DNA of 45,458 nt from an uncultured Ruminococcus sp. (GCA_902790475.1 CADASG010000020.1:1-45458); one strand, 5' to 3'; positions 19,599 through 28,353 are shown, counted from the stretch's first letter. Notes: a model not told the origin generated them from the letters alone. A program made the numbers and translations.

Positions 19599-20113
19599 GA
19601 CTGCGCCTCCGTTTCTTTGATCTGATCGCGCAGCTCAGCCGCGCGTTCAAAGTTCTGTTCCTTTACAGCCGCGTCAAGCTCCTGCTTTAAAGCTGAAAGC
19701 TTTTCCTCACGGGAAGTCGGCTTGGATTCCGCCTGACGTATCTTTTCTTCCTTTGCCGACGGACTGTTTTTTCCGCAGTGGGTGGTGTTTCCGTGTATCC
19801 TGCGGATAGAGGGCAGGAGACGGTCGGCAAACAGGTCGTAGCAGCGTGCGCAGCCCACCATGCCTGTTTTTGCGATCTCCGGATAAGAGCTACCGCAGAA
19901 TTCGCAGCGTGTCGCCTGAGTCCTTGCAGGCAAAACATTTCCGAAGAAGCTTCCGAGCAAGCCCGAAAACTCGCTGTCAAAGTCGGCAAACATATTGGTA
20001 TAACCCATCTTGTGTGCGCAGTCGCTGCATAAATCGTATTCCTTGAACTCCCCGTTGATGACGGTTTTTACATGGGTGTTGGCGTTTTCTGCGCCGCATT
20101 TTTGACATTTCAT
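19595..20113 (-). CDS. mcsA: McsA, zinc-binding activator of McsB
   Basis: A 172-residue adaptor. Four CxxC pairs (CQKC at 3-6, CSDC near 29, CEFC near 70, CARC near 87) form two zinc-binding units. A C-terminal UVR motif (EQNFERAAELRDQIKE at about 150-165) resembles the ClpC middle domain. In B. subtilis McsA stimulates McsB kinase activity. It lies 13 bp after ctsR and overlaps mcsB by four bases. An AGGGAGG site precedes the start. Confidence 0.96.
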   Translation of the reverse strand: MKCQKCGAENANTHVKTVINGEFKEYDLCSDCAHKMGYTNMFADFDSEFSGLLGSFFGNVLPARTQATRCEFCGSSYPEIAKTGMVGCARCYDLFADRLLPSIRRIHGNTTHCGKNSPSAKEEKIRQAESKPTSREEKLSALKQELDAAVKEQNFERAAELRDQIKETEAQS

Positions 20114-20126
20114 AAAACATACCTCC

Positions 20127-20579
20127 CTAAGAATTCAGAGTCAGGAGCATATTTTTAAACAAATCCGCTCTGACTGAGTCGCGTTTATCCTGCTCCACCC
20201 TGCGCAGCGTTCTGTCTGACAGTGCCGCGGCGATCGCTTTGGCGGTTTGCAGACTGAGCAGCTGCCGCTGGAGCATGTTGTTGAGCATTGCCTCGGCTGT
20301 TGCCTTGTCGAGCCCCTCGCCGATGGAGTTGACTATGTGCATAAGCGCCGTGCCGCCGTCCATCTTGACTCGGCTGATGCGGATGTATCCGCCGCCGCCT
20401 CTGCGGCTCTCCACGATATAGCCCTGCTCGGGCGTGAAGCGCGAGGTGATAACGTAGTTTATCTGGCTGGGTACGCAGCCAAGATTGCCTGCCAGCTCGT
20501 TGCGCTGGATCTCGGCGCAGCCGTTTTGCTCGTCCAACATTTCCATTATATATTTAGCTACTAAATCACTCATTCTCAT
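20127..20579 (-). CDS. ctsR: CtsR, class III stress-gene repressor
   Basis: A 150-residue winged helix-turn-helix repressor. The family glycine-rich wing RRGGGGYIRI is intact, and this is the region that senses heat in CtsR. The C-terminal domain would be the McsB target. An open frame allows an ATG two codons earlier (20585). ATG 20579 is preferred because GAGG then lies eight bases upstream, but either is possible. It is the first gene of the operon and is autoregulated through the RGTCAAA repeats overlapping its own promoter. Confidence 0.96.
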   Translation of the reverse strand: MRMSDLVAKYIMEMLDEQNGCAEIQRNELAGNLGCVPSQINYVITSRFTPEQGYIVESRRGGGGYIRISRVKMDGGTALMHIVNSIGEGLDKATAEAMLNNMLQRQLLSLQTAKAIAAALSDRTLRRVEQDKRDSVRADLFKNMLLTLNS

Positions 20580-20611
20580 GTTCATTCCCTCTTTCCTGTG
20601 ACCTTGGCTTT

Positions 20612-20640
20612 ATTATAAGGTCAAAGAAAGTCAAAGTCAA
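20612..20640 (-). promoter_or_regulatory. ctsR operon promoter with overlapping CtsR box
   Basis: On the minus strand, -35 TTGACT (20635-20640), 17-bp spacer, -10 TATAAT (20612-20617). Inside the spacer the plus strand reads GGTCAAA-GAA-AGTCAAA (20619-20635), an exact match to the CtsR operator RGTCAAA-NAN-RGTCAAA, followed by a further GTCAAAGTCA. Binding would block RNA polymerase directly. Confidence 0.9.
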
Positions 20641-20728
20641 AGTCACTGATGGCCGCATATTGCTCATTTATCTCTTTAAATCAGGCAAATACGCCTGTTT
20701 TCTCGTGTTTTCTAAAAAATGAAAATTT

Positions 20729-20745
20729 TTTGACCTTTTCTGACT
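20729..20745 (-). promoter_or_regulatory. Second, upstream CtsR-box-like site
   Basis: On the minus strand, AGTCAGA-AAA-GGTCAAA matches the CtsR operator with one base different. It is preceded by another GATCAAA half-site. It lies about 110 bp upstream of the core operator and downstream of the zinc-ribbon gene terminator, so it can only serve the ctsR operon. Confidence 0.6.
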
Positions 20746-20778
20746 TTTCTTTGATCTTAGTTTTTATGCATTTCAGCT

Positions 20779-20809
20779 GAAAAAAGCGGCGAACCGAAGT
20801 TCGCCGCTT
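20779..20809 (-). terminator. Intrinsic terminator of the sigH-like / zinc-ribbon transcript
   Basis: On the minus strand, AAGCGGCGAAC-TTCG-GTTCGCCGCTT is a perfect 11-bp stem with a stable UUCG tetraloop, followed by a T-run. Confidence 0.92.
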
Positions 20810-20839
20810 AACGCGCTACTTATTGAATCAATTGTTTGA

Positions 20840-21130
20840 TTATTCAGCCGCTGCCTCAGACTCTTTGAGCTTTGCGAAGCACTCGCTGCAGTAGTAGCTT
20901 TTGCCTTCCATGGGCTTAAAGGGGATCCTTGCGGGTCCGCCGCAGGCTGCGCAAACAGTGTCGTGATACTCTCTGCCTGCTTTAACTGCGTTCTTTCTCG
21001 CCTGACGGCAATCCTTGCAGCGCTGGGGCTCGTTTTCAAAGCCTTTCTCTGCATAGAACTCCTGCTCGCCTGCGGTAAAAACGAATTCGTTTCCGCATTC
21101 CTTGCAAATAAGTGTCTTATCTTCGTACAT
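20840..21130 (-). CDS. Zinc-ribbon domain protein
   Basis: A 96-residue cytoplasmic protein with four CxxC-type pairs (CKEC, CKDC, CAAC, CSEC), forming two zinc ribbons. The first block (TLICKECGNEFVFTAGEQEF) is typical of a widespread small zinc-ribbon family of unknown function. The open frame continues upstream, but ATG 21130 has AGAAGGA six bases before it and gives the conserved N-terminus. It lies 64 bp after the sigma factor gene and is probably cotranscribed, ending at the strong terminator. A nucleic-acid or chaperone role is possible but not shown. Confidence 0.8.
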   Translation of the reverse strand: MYEDKTLICKECGNEFVFTAGEQEFYAEKGFENEPQRCKDCRQARKNAVKAGREYHDTVCAACGGPARIPFKPMEGKSYYCSECFAKLKESEAAAE

Positions 21131-21194
21131 AATTCCTTCTACCTCTCTTAAAAAACTATGATTTGTCCTAAGGGACATTATATATACTGATAGC

Positions 21195-21776
21195 TCAGTA
21201 TAAACCGCCTGCCTTGCGCCTGACTCTTTGCAGCGCATTGTCAACTGACTTTTCACTGATACCGAGCCGCTGTGAGATAGCGCTGTATCGCAGCCCCGAA
21301 GCATAAAGCATCATCACGCGGTATTCCCTGTCGGATAACAAAGCTCTTAGTTTTTTTTGCATGGCAGCGAGCTGTTCTTTATCCATCAAAAGCTGTTCGG
21401 GCGATTGTCTTTCGTCCGCCAGTTCCTCCGAAAGTCCGTCAATTTGCACCAGTGCCGCGTCCGGCACTGTCTTTTTAGAGTTCATACGCCTGATAATAGA
21501 GATAAATCTGCGTTCCACAACAACCGTCAGATACGTTTTGAATGAACTGCCGCAATTATCGTCATAGCTCTTGCACGCCGACAGCAGCCCCAGCAAGCCC
21601 TCCTGAACAAAGTCGTTCTGCTCATAGCTTTGAGCGGAATACTTACGCGCGATAAAACCTATTTTGCCGAGGTATCTCCTGACCAGCTCATCAAAGGCTT
21701 TTTGATCGCCGTCTTTGCACAAAGCCGCCAGCGAGGCGTCGGAGCGTGTAGGGTAAGCATTTTGTTCTCTGCTCAT
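21195..21776 (-). CDS. sigH: RNA polymerase sigma factor, SigH-like
   Basis: A 193-residue sigma-70 family factor. Region 2 is clear (LCKDGDQKAFDELVRRYLG, then DFVQEGLLGLLSACKSYD), and region 4 carries the helix-turn-helix YSAISQRLGISEKSVDNALQ. Length and region 2 resemble Spo0H/SigH, the post-exponential and early-sporulation sigma factor of Firmicutes. The absence of region 3 fits this group. ATG 21776 is preferred over an upstream GTG because GGGGTG lies five bases before it. Whether this organism sporulates cannot be decided here. Confidence 0.85.
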   Translation of the reverse strand: MSREQNAYPTRSDASLAALCKDGDQKAFDELVRRYLGKIGFIARKYSAQSYEQNDFVQEGLLGLLSACKSYDDNCGSSFKTYLTVVVERRFISIIRRMNSKKTVPDAALVQIDGLSEELADERQSPEQLLMDKEQLAAMQKKLRALLSDREYRVMMLYASGLRYSAISQRLGISEKSVDNALQRVRRKAGGLY

Positions 21777-21817
21777 TACTTCACCCCAACACACAGTAAT
21801 CTATTATCAATAACAAA

Positions 21818-21846
21818 ATTTTATTACAATTCTTTTGAAAAGTCAA
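21818..21846 (-). promoter_or_regulatory. Promoter of the sigH-like gene
   Basis: On the minus strand, -35 TTGACT (21841-21846), 17-bp spacer, -10 TAAAAT (21818-21823). It is divergent from the yifB promoter about 95 bp away. Confidence 0.65.
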
Positions 21847-21940
21847 CCTTTTTTCACTTTTCTGTTATGTTGCCCTAATATATTCATGATATTTATGCAA
21901 TATATATAATTCTCTGCAAAGAGACAACATACATTTTATC

Positions 21941-21969
21941 TTGTCTTGTTATCGCTAATATGGTATAAT
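21941..21969 (+). promoter_or_regulatory. Promoter of the yifB-type gene
   Basis: -35 TTGTCT (21941-21946), 17-bp spacer, perfect -10 TATAAT (21964-21969), about 70 bases before the start codon. Confidence 0.65.
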
Positions 21970-22040
21970 AAATCTAAAATATATAAAAATAATAAATGAT
22001 TAGGATTGTCATTTTTTGTAGATCCTTATGAGGCGATACT

Positions 22041-23570
22041 ATGGTTATTTCATGTTCAAGCTTTGGAATCAACGGTATAGACGGCTACAGGGTGATGGTG
22101 GAAGCGGATATGCAAATGGGTCTGCCGGCTATTGATGTTGTAGGTCTGCCCGACACGGCGGTCAAGGAGAGCCGCGACAGGGTGCGAAGCGCCCTGCATA
22201 ACTGCGGACTGAGGCTCCCTTCGGCGCATTTTATCTTTAACCTTGCCCCTGCCGACATAAAAAAGGAAGGTCCGGTTTACGACCTGCCGATCACGGTGAA
22301 CCTTATGGTGCTCAGCGGACACGTGCGCGCAGACGTATCAAATCTTGCGTTTATCGGCGAGGTCAGCCTGAGCGGAGCGGTGCGCAGGGTAGACGGCGTT
22401 CTGCCGATGGTGATAAAGGCGCACGAATGCGGAATAAAAGAGATCTTCGTGCCTGCCGACAACGCCCGTGAAGCGGCGGTAGTCGAGGGTATCAGCGTTT
22501 ATCCCGTTGAGCATATTGTGCAGCTAAAGGACATGCTCAACGGCGAGCTTCCGAAAGAACCTGCCAAGGCTCCGGAATCAGACGAAGAACGCGGCATAGA
22601 GTATGTGCCCGACTTTTCGCAGATTAAGGGACAGCTTGAAGCACGCCGCGCCATGGAAATAGCCGCTGCAGGCGGTCACAACATCCTGCTCATAGGTCCT
22701 CCCGGTTCGGGAAAAAGTATGCTTGCCAAGCGTCTGCCGTCCATTTTGCCTCAGATGACCTTTGACGAGATGATCGAAACCACCAAGATACATTCGATCG
22801 CCGGAAAGCTGGGCGAGCGTGCGCTGATAACTCAGCGTCCCTACCGCGCACCGCACCACGGCGTAACGCCTGTGGGTTTAGGCGGAGGAGGTAGCGGCAT
22901 CATCAAGCCCGGCGAGGTATCGCTCGCAAATAACGGCGTGCTGTTTTTGGACGAGCTGCCCGAATTTTCACGCGCTACGCTGGAAGTGCTGCGCCAGCCC
23001 ATTGAAGACGGTCAGATCACCATTTCACGCGCGGGACAGAACTGCACCTACCCGTGTACCATCATGGTCGCAGCCGCCATGAACCCCTGCCCCTGCGGTT
23101 ATTTCGGAGATCCGACCCACGCCTGCACATGCAGTCAAAAACGCATCAGGAATTATCTGGGAAGGATCTCGGGTCCGCTGCTCGACCGCTTTGACATCCA
23201 CGTTGAGGTTCCTCCCGTACCCTTTGAGGAACTGCGCAGTAAGGAGCAGAGCGAAAGCTCCGCCGCCATTAAGCGGCGCGTAGACGCGGCGAGAGCCATT
23301 CAGCATGAACGTTTCAAGGGAAGCAAAACGACCTGCAACGCTAAAATCAACGCGGCTGAATTTGAACGCTTTTGCCTAATCGACAAAGAAGCTGAGCAAA
23401 CGCTGAAGCAGGCGTTTGAAGCTCTCGGTCTTACCGCGAGGGCTTATGACAGAGTGCTCAAGGTATCGCGCACTATCGCGGATCTGGAGCAAAGCGAGAT
23501 CATCCGCTCCGACCATGTGCTTGAAGCGGTGCAGTACAGGAGCCTCGACCGCAAATACTGGAACCGCTGA
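22041..23570 (+). CDS. yifB: YifB/ComM-family Mg-chelatase-like AAA+ ATPase
   Basis: A 509-residue protein. The N-terminal Lon-like/ChlI domain (about 1-170, with [20 protein letters not shown]) is followed by a Mg-chelatase-type AAA+ module with P-loop GPPGSGKS at 219-226, Walker B FLDELPEF, and a CPCGYFGDP cysteine insertion. A C-terminal Mg-chelatase domain completes the family architecture. Relatives of this type (ComM) are branch-migration helicases that extend recombination during natural transformation. Whether this protein does so is inferred. The gene stands alone with its own promoter, divergent from sigH. Confidence 0.95.
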   Translation: MVISCSSFGINGIDGYRVMVEADMQMGLPAIDVVGLPDTAVKESRDRVRSALHNCGLRLPSAHFIFNLAPADIKKEGPVYDLPITVNLMVLSGHVRADVSNLAFIGEVSLSGAVRRVDGVLPMVIKAHECGIKEIFVPADNAREAAVVEGISVYPVEHIVQLKDMLNGELPKEPAKAPESDEERGIEYVPDFSQIKGQLEARRAMEIAAAGGHNILLIGPPGSGKSMLAKRLPSILPQMTFDEMIETTKIHSIAGKLGERALITQRPYRAPHHGVTPVGLGGGGSGIIKPGEVSLANNGVLFLDELPEFSRATLEVLRQPIEDGQITISRAGQNCTYPCTIMVAAAMNPCPCGYFGDPTHACTCSQKRIRNYLGRISGPLLDRFDIHVEVPPVPFEELRSKEQSESSAAIKRRVDAARAIQHERFKGSKTTCNAKINAAEFERFCLIDKEAEQTLKQAFEALGLTARAYDRVLKVSRTIADLEQSEIIRSDHVLEAVQYRSLDRKYWNR

Positions 23571-23604
23571 CAGCGATAAACGCGCGGATACGGCAACTTT
23601 CTTA

Positions 23605-23633
23605 TTGCAATCAAACCGCATTTGTGATATAAT
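23605..23633 (+). promoter_or_regulatory. Promoter of the DUF1858-trmK-nif3 operon
   Basis: -35 TTGCAA (23605-23610), 17-bp spacer, perfect -10 TATAAT (23628-23633), 30 bases before the DUF1858 start codon. Confidence 0.78.
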
Positions 23634-23662
23634 AAAAGACAGAAAAAAAGGAGGTCAACACC

Positions 23663-23857
23663 ATGGAAATCACTAAGAATTCAATCATCGGCGATGTACT
23701 GGATCAGCACCCCGAAACAGCTCAGCTTTTTCTGAGCATCGGTATGCACTGCCTCGGCTGCCCGGCTTCAAGAGGAGAGACCATCGAGGAAGCGTGCATG
23801 GTACACGGCGCTGACGCAGACGCGCTGGTCAAGGCGCTTAACGGAGCTCTCAACTGA
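23663..23857 (+). CDS. DUF1858 domain protein (small CxxC protein)
   Basis: A 64-residue protein consisting only of a DUF1858 domain. The motif MHCLGCPAS contains the CxxC expected for the family, and the N-terminus (ITKNSIIGDVLDQHPETAQLF) is typical. Related domains occur at the N-terminus of ScdA/Ric-type di-iron repair proteins, so a redox or metal role is likely but unproven. AAAGGAGG lies before the start. The stop overlaps the trmK start by one base (TGATG), so the two are translationally coupled. Confidence 0.88.
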   Translation: MEITKNSIIGDVLDQHPETAQLFLSIGMHCLGCPASRGETIEEACMVHGADADALVKALNGALN

Positions 23858-24534
23858 TGAACCGCCTTGACAACAGGCTCATGCTCTGCGCGAAAATGGT
23901 TCGACGCGGATCACGTTTGGCTGATATCGGCACAGACCACGCCTTTCTTCCCGTGTGGCTGTGCCGTAACGGCGTCTGTCCCTCGGCGATCGCCGCCGAC
24001 ATCAATCCCGATCCGCTTGAGCGCGGCAGACAAACCGTCGCCGCTGCGGAGCTTTCGGATACGATCGAGCTTCGGCTCAGCGACGGTCTGCACGAGATCG
24101 GCGCGGACGAGGCGGACGACATTGTGATCGCGGGCATGGGCGGCGAGCTGATAGCCTCTATTCTTGACGACTGCCACTACTCGCGCGATCCCGAAAAACG
24201 GTTCATCCTGCAGCCTATGACCAAAAGCGAAGAGCTGCTTCGCTGGATCTGCGAAAACGGCTTTGCGGTCGAAGCGCAGGACTGCTGCGAGGCGGCAGGC
24301 AAATGCTACACTGTACTCAGGATACAATACACAGGACTCACCCAAAATGCGGATGAGCTTTTTTATTATACGGGGATCCTTGACCCTGAACAGCCCTGCC
24401 ACAGACGTTTTTTGGAAGAAAACGCCGCGCGGCTGGACAAAAAAGCGAGGGGCGACAAAAGGTACGCAGAGCTTGCTAATCGGCTTCGACAGTACTGCGG
24501 CGCTCCCTGTGCAGAAAATGAGGAGATATTATGA
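23857..24534 (+). CDS. trmK: tRNA (adenine(22)-N1)-methyltransferase TrmK
   Basis: A 225-residue class I SAM methyltransferase that makes m1A22 in bacterial tRNAs of the Gram-positive group. The SAM loop is LADIGTDHAFLPVWL at about 21-35, and the family motif DDIVIAGMGGELIASIL is at about 88-104. A helical C-terminal domain follows. It is typically paired with a Nif3-like gene in Firmicutes, as here. It overlaps its neighbours on both sides (TGATG upstream, ATGA downstream), indicating one translationally coupled operon. Confidence 0.95.
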   Translation: MNRLDNRLMLCAKMVRRGSRLADIGTDHAFLPVWLCRNGVCPSAIAADINPDPLERGRQTVAAAELSDTIELRLSDGLHEIGADEADDIVIAGMGGELIASILDDCHYSRDPEKRFILQPMTKSEELLRWICENGFAVEAQDCCEAAGKCYTVLRIQYTGLTQNADELFYYTGILDPEQPCHRRFLEENAARLDKKARGDKRYAELANRLRQYCGAPCAENEEIL

Positions 24535-25292
24535 CAACCGTCAACGACATTTTATCATATTTGAACGACATCGCTCCGACAGAAACGGCAATGGATTTCG
24601 ACAACTGCGGTCTGCTGACCGGCGACGGCAGCACTCCCGTCACCAAGGTACTGCTCTCGCTGGATATCACTTCCGGGGTCGTCAGGGAAGCGCAGTCGCT
24701 CGGCTGCGAGCTGATCGTCAGTCATCACCCCGTGATATTTCAGCCGCTCAAACGCCTTGACGCGCACTCTGTGCCTTATATGCTGGCTCAGTGCGGAATA
24801 TCGGCGATCTGTATGCACACCAATCTCGATTTGGCTGAGGGCTTCGGTGTCAATACCTGTCTCGCGGAAGCGGCAGGAGTCAAGACTCCCGTTAAATCGG
24901 AACGCGGCGAATGTCTGTTTATCGGCGATCTTGAAGCGGAAACTGACATACACACCTTCGCCAAATCGGTCAGGGAATCGCTTGGCTGCGCAGGGCTTCG
25001 CTATACCGCTGTAAGACCCGCCGTAAAAACAGTCGCGGTATCCTCCGGTGCAGGCGGCTCGGAAATATTTGCCGCTGCCGCAGAGGGAGCGGACGTTCTT
25101 GTGACAGGCGAGATCAAGCACCATGAAATCAACGCCGCCAACGAACTTGGCGTAAACGTGGTTGACGCAGGTCACTTTAAAAGTGAAGATATTGTAATCG
25201 CACCGCTTCAAAAGAAACTCAGCCGGCAATTTCCCTCAGCGGTTTTTACAAAATCGAAAGAATACAGCGATAAAATGAATTATCTATCATAA
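24531..25292 (+). CDS. Nif3-like dinuclear metal centre protein
   Basis: A 253-residue member of the Nif3/YqfO family (annotated as GTP cyclohydrolase 1 type 2 homologue). The metal ligands are visible: SHHPVIF (about 64), HTNLD (about 99), and the C-terminal DAGHFKSED. The inserted PII-like domain of longer YqfO proteins is absent, so this is the short form. The biochemical function is still uncertain in the family. It follows trmK with an ATGA overlap, the standard arrangement in Firmicutes. Confidence 0.93.
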   Translation: MTTVNDILSYLNDIAPTETAMDFDNCGLLTGDGSTPVTKVLLSLDITSGVVREAQSLGCELIVSHHPVIFQPLKRLDAHSVPYMLAQCGISAICMHTNLDLAEGFGVNTCLAEAAGVKTPVKSERGECLFIGDLEAETDIHTFAKSVRESLGCAGLRYTAVRPAVKTVAVSSGAGGSEIFAAAAEGADVLVTGEIKHHEINAANELGVNVVDAGHFKSEDIVIAPLQKKLSRQFPSAVFTKSKEYSDKMNYLS

Positions 25293-25317
25293 TCCGCGAA
25301 TTATTGTTAAAATAAGG

Positions 25318-25346
25318 TTGCATAAACAGTTACAAAATGTTATAAT
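25318..25346 (+). promoter_or_regulatory. Promoter of the trmB-lipoprotein-two-component operon
   Basis: -35 TTGCAT (25318-25323), 17-bp spacer, perfect -10 TATAAT (25341-25346), 40 bases before the trmB start. Confidence 0.75.
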
Positions 25347-25386
25347 GATGTTTGGCAATCAAAATAACACTATATATTGAGGTTTT

Positions 25387-26061
25387 ATGAGAATCCGAAA
25401 GAAAAAATGGGCGGAGCCCGAACTTGCCGTCTGCGACTTCTATGTTAAGGAGCCCGAGCAGTTCGCAGGCAAGTGGAAAACCGCATTTAAAAAAGAACAG
25501 CCGCTGATCCTCGAGATCGGCTGCGGCAAGGGGGGGTTCGCCGGGCAGTTCGCCCTGCAAAACCCCGACAAAAATATTATCGCTCTCGACATCAAGGTTG
25601 ACATGCTGGGCGTCGGCAGGCGCACCATCGTAAAGCTTTTTGAGGAACAGGGCAAAACTCAGGACGAGATCGACAACCTGCTTTTGGTAAAATACAACGT
25701 GGAACAGCTTGACAAGATCATAACCGCCGAGGATAAGATCGAGCGGTTGTATATCAACTTCTGTAACCCGTGGCCGCGCCTCAAGCACAAAAAGCGCCGC
25801 CTTACATACTACAAAAAGCTTGAAATGTACAAGACCTTCCTGCGCCCCGAAGCGGAGATACGCTTTAAAACCGACGACGACGAGCTGTTTGAGGAAAGTC
25901 TGGAATACTTCGCGCAGACCGGCTACGAGATCCTGTATCTAACGCGTGATCTGCATAACAGCGACGTTAAAGACAATATCATGACCGAGCACGAAAGAAT
26001 GTTCATGGACGAGGGAAAAACCATCAAGTTCCTGATCGCGCGCCAAAAAAGCGCTGAATGA
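25387..26061 (+). CDS. trmB: tRNA (guanine(46)-N7)-methyltransferase TrmB
   Basis: A 224-residue SAM-dependent enzyme that makes m7G46 in the tRNA variable loop. The SAM-binding block is LEIGCGKGGF at 42-51, and the substrate motif is YINFCNPWPRLKHKKRRLT at about 122-140. In most members that motif reads F-x-D-PW. Here the aspartate, implicated in catalysis in E. coli TrmB, is N127. The rest of the motif (PW, H, KRR) is intact, so the gene is probably functional. A GAGG site lies upstream. It overlaps the next gene by ATGA. Confidence 0.94.
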   Translation: MRIRKKKWAEPELAVCDFYVKEPEQFAGKWKTAFKKEQPLILEIGCGKGGFAGQFALQNPDKNIIALDIKVDMLGVGRRTIVKLFEEQGKTQDEIDNLLLVKYNVEQLDKIITAEDKIERLYINFCNPWPRLKHKKRRLTYYKKLEMYKTFLRPEAEIRFKTDDDELFEESLEYFAQTGYEILYLTRDLHNSDVKDNIMTEHERMFMDEGKTIKFLIARQKSAE

Positions 26062-27446
26062 TCTATCGGCTGCTGTTTCGCCGAAAGGGGGTGCGGTGTA
26101 TCAAAAACTTAAAATTCAAAAGACTGCTTGCGTTTTCCTCGGCATTGTGCCTGCTGTTGTGCGGCTGCACTATGACCGGTATCGGCGAAAACGAGCTGCT
26201 GCGACCGCCGCGCACCACGGGCGACGAAGCTGAGATCGAAAATCTGATCTCCGTTTCCGCTCCTAACGGCTACACGCTGAAATATCCGAAATCAGGCAAC
26301 CACCGCAGCGCTATCGTTATGACCGATCTTGACGGCGATGAAAAAGACGAGGCTATCGCGTTTTTCCGCGATACCGACAGCGTGACCGGCGTTCATATGC
26401 TGGTTATGTACAAGGCTGATGACAAATGGAAGATATCCTCGGATTTTGAGACCGAGACCGCAGATGTTGACAGCGTGGAATTTGCCAACCTCGACGGCGG
26501 CGACAATATGGAGATATTGGTCGGCTACGCTACCTACACTCCGAACGTCAACTTTTTGTCGTGCTACAGCTACATCAACGGCACGACCCAGACCATTCAG
26601 ACGGGCAGCCCGAACTATTCCGCGTTTTACTGCGGCAGCCTTGACAGCAGCGGCAAAAGCAAGGTCATCACGCTTTCGCTGTTCACTCCCGAAAACGAGG
26701 CAAAGGCTACGATGCTCGAATACGATGAAAAGAAAAAGACGGTTTACACCAAATCATCGGTATCAATGGACGCGGGTATTATAAAATACCGCAGCGTCAT
26801 GTTTTCCGATCTTAATGAAAACGTAAAGGGTATCGTGGTGGACGGTTCCACTGCGACCGAGGACGTGAGCACGCAGGTCATTTACTTTAACAAGCAGCTT
26901 GACACGCTGCGCAATCCGCTCAACTTCGTCAAGCCGCAAAATCCCACCCTGCGCCACAGCGCGGTGATTTCGTCTGATACAGACAACGATATGTTTGTTG
27001 ATATACCGACTGTTCAGGCGCTGCCGAATATCAGAGACAGGGAAACAGACACTCCTGCCGATTTGGTGACCTGGAACAGCTTTGACACAAACACCGAGCA
27101 TCTGGAGCCGAAACGCACCGTTGCGGCGAACTATCACTTCAACTATACAATAAAGCTCGATCCTGACTGGAAAACAGGCAGCTTCACTGCTCTGAACAAC
27201 GAGGACGGCGACGTTATGACGTTTTACAGCATAAAAAAGGGCAAGCTTGACACAAAGCTGTTTGAGATACGCGTTTTTGACATCACCGACTGGGACCGCG
27301 CGAAGGGCAGAGAAGACTATACCCTTATCTACCGCGATCCGCGCTACGCCTATACATTTATCAACCATGACAGGACCGGTGAGCTTTCCCAGACCGACGA
27401 CGAAATAAAAACCGCTTTTTCCGTGCTGAACGAAGTGGCGGTATAA
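26058..27446 (+). CDS. Lipoprotein with FG-GAP/VCBS-like calcium-binding repeats
   Basis: A 462-residue secreted lipoprotein of no recognised function. The lipobox LLCGC places the lipidated Cys at 37. Several D-x-D-x-D/N-type calcium loops are visible (TDLDGDEKDEAIAF at about 94, ANLDGGDNMEILVGY, SDTDNDMFVDI at about 311), as in beta-propeller FG-GAP/VCBS repeats. The start is uncertain: ATG 26058 overlaps the trmB stop but lacks a ribosome binding site, while AAAGGGGG at about 26084 would better serve a non-ATG start near 26091-26100. It directly precedes a response regulator and kinase, suggesting a sensory or surface role. Repeat copy B begins immediately after its stop. Confidence 0.75.
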   Translation: MIYRLLFRRKGVRCIKNLKFKRLLAFSSALCLLLCGCTMTGIGENELLRPPRTTGDEAEIENLISVSAPNGYTLKYPKSGNHRSAIVMTDLDGDEKDEAIAFFRDTDSVTGVHMLVMYKADDKWKISSDFETETADVDSVEFANLDGGDNMEILVGYATYTPNVNFLSCYSYINGTTQTIQTGSPNYSAFYCGSLDSSGKSKVITLSLFTPENEAKATMLEYDEKKKTVYTKSSVSMDAGIIKYRSVMFSDLNENVKGIVVDGSTATEDVSTQVIYFNKQLDTLRNPLNFVKPQNPTLRHSAVISSDTDNDMFVDIPTVQALPNIRDRETDTPADLVTWNSFDTNTEHLEPKRTVAANYHFNYTIKLDPDWKTGSFTALNNEDGDVMTFYSIKKGKLDTKLFEIRVFDITDWDRAKGREDYTLIYRDPRYAYTFINHDRTGELSQTDDEIKTAFSVLNEVAV

Positions 27447-27561
27447 ATGCAATACCGCATAATTCAGGTGTGCGGATTGCGCAGTAAGATTTTTCGCCGG
27501 GCAAGCTGACGGAACAAAATTCAAGCAAACCGTGCGCCTTGAATTGTGCGGTATTGCCTAA
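27447..27561 (+). repeat. Dispersed inverted-repeat element, copy B (internal variant)
   Basis: The left part is identical to copy A from GCAATACCGCA through about 48 bases. The middle is shorter and different, and the right end (TTGAATTGTGCGGTATTGCC) matches copy A. It lies between the lipoprotein stop and the regulator's ribosome binding site, so it is transcribed within the operon. Confidence 0.88.
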
Positions 27562-27582
27562 AGGATTAAGGAGGAATTACCA

Positions 27583-28290
27583 TTGAAGAAAATTCTTGTT
27601 TGCGAGGACGAAGCCGCTATCCGCGACTTTGTGGTCATTAACCTGACACGCGCTGGCTACGACGTTGTGGAAGCCGACTGCGGCGAAACAGCGCTTAAAA
27701 AATATGAGGAAAACGACGGCAACTTCGATATTGCGATCCTTGACGTTATGATGCCCGGCATCGACGGCTTTCAGGTTTGCAAGGAGCTGAGAAACCGCAA
27801 CGGCGGCATCGGCATCATCATGCTCTCCGCGAAAACCCAGGAGATGGACAAGGTAACGGGTCTGATGCTCGGCGCGGACGACTACGTTGCAAAGCCCTTC
27901 TCACCGAGCGAGCTGCTCGCGCGCGTGGATTCGCTGTACCGTCGTGTTGCGCTGGCTCAGTCGCACAATGAAAATAACTTTAAGGAAGAGCTTAAAAGCG
28001 GCGAGTTTACCCTGAACCTTCGCAACCGTGCGCTGATGAAGGGCAGCAAGATGATCGAACTTACTCAGGTTGAATTTCAGATCATGGAATACTTCTTCTC
28101 CAATCCCGGCACCGCTCTTGACCGCATAGATATCCTCAATCACGTCTGGGGAGACGCATATGTGGGCGAGGATAAGATCGTTGACGTAAACATCCGCCGC
28201 CTGCGCATGAAGGTGGAGGACGAGCCCTCTAACCCCAAGCACATCATCACCGTTTGGGGACTGGGCTACAAATGGGACTCCGGAGAGTAA
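27583..28290 (+). CDS. Two-component response regulator, OmpR/PhoB family
   Basis: A 235-residue regulator. The receiver domain (1-120) has acidic residues E8/D9/E10, phospho-acceptor D54 in ILDVMMPGIDG, and the conserved lysine in YVAKPFSPSELL. The C-terminal winged helix (about 135-235) ends in the family phrase IITVWGLGYKWD. The start is TTG 27583, with AAGGAGG eight bases upstream and no alternative ATG nearby. It is followed after 63 bp by its histidine kinase. The pair resembles PhoP-PhoR/ResD-type systems, but the signal cannot be named. Confidence 0.95.
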   Translation: MKKILVCEDEAAIRDFVVINLTRAGYDVVEADCGETALKKYEENDGNFDIAILDVMMPGIDGFQVCKELRNRNGGIGIIMLSAKTQEMDKVTGLMLGADDYVAKPFSPSELLARVDSLYRRVALAQSHNENNFKEELKSGEFTLNLRNRALMKGSKMIELTQVEFQIMEYFFSNPGTALDRIDILNHVWGDAYVGEDKIVDVNIRRLRMKVEDEPSNPKHIITVWGLGYKWDSGE

Positions 28291-28353
28291 TCCCGCCGTC
28301 TCACAAATGATCGGAGCCGTCCGAAAATACAGCTAACGAAAGGAGTGACAACA

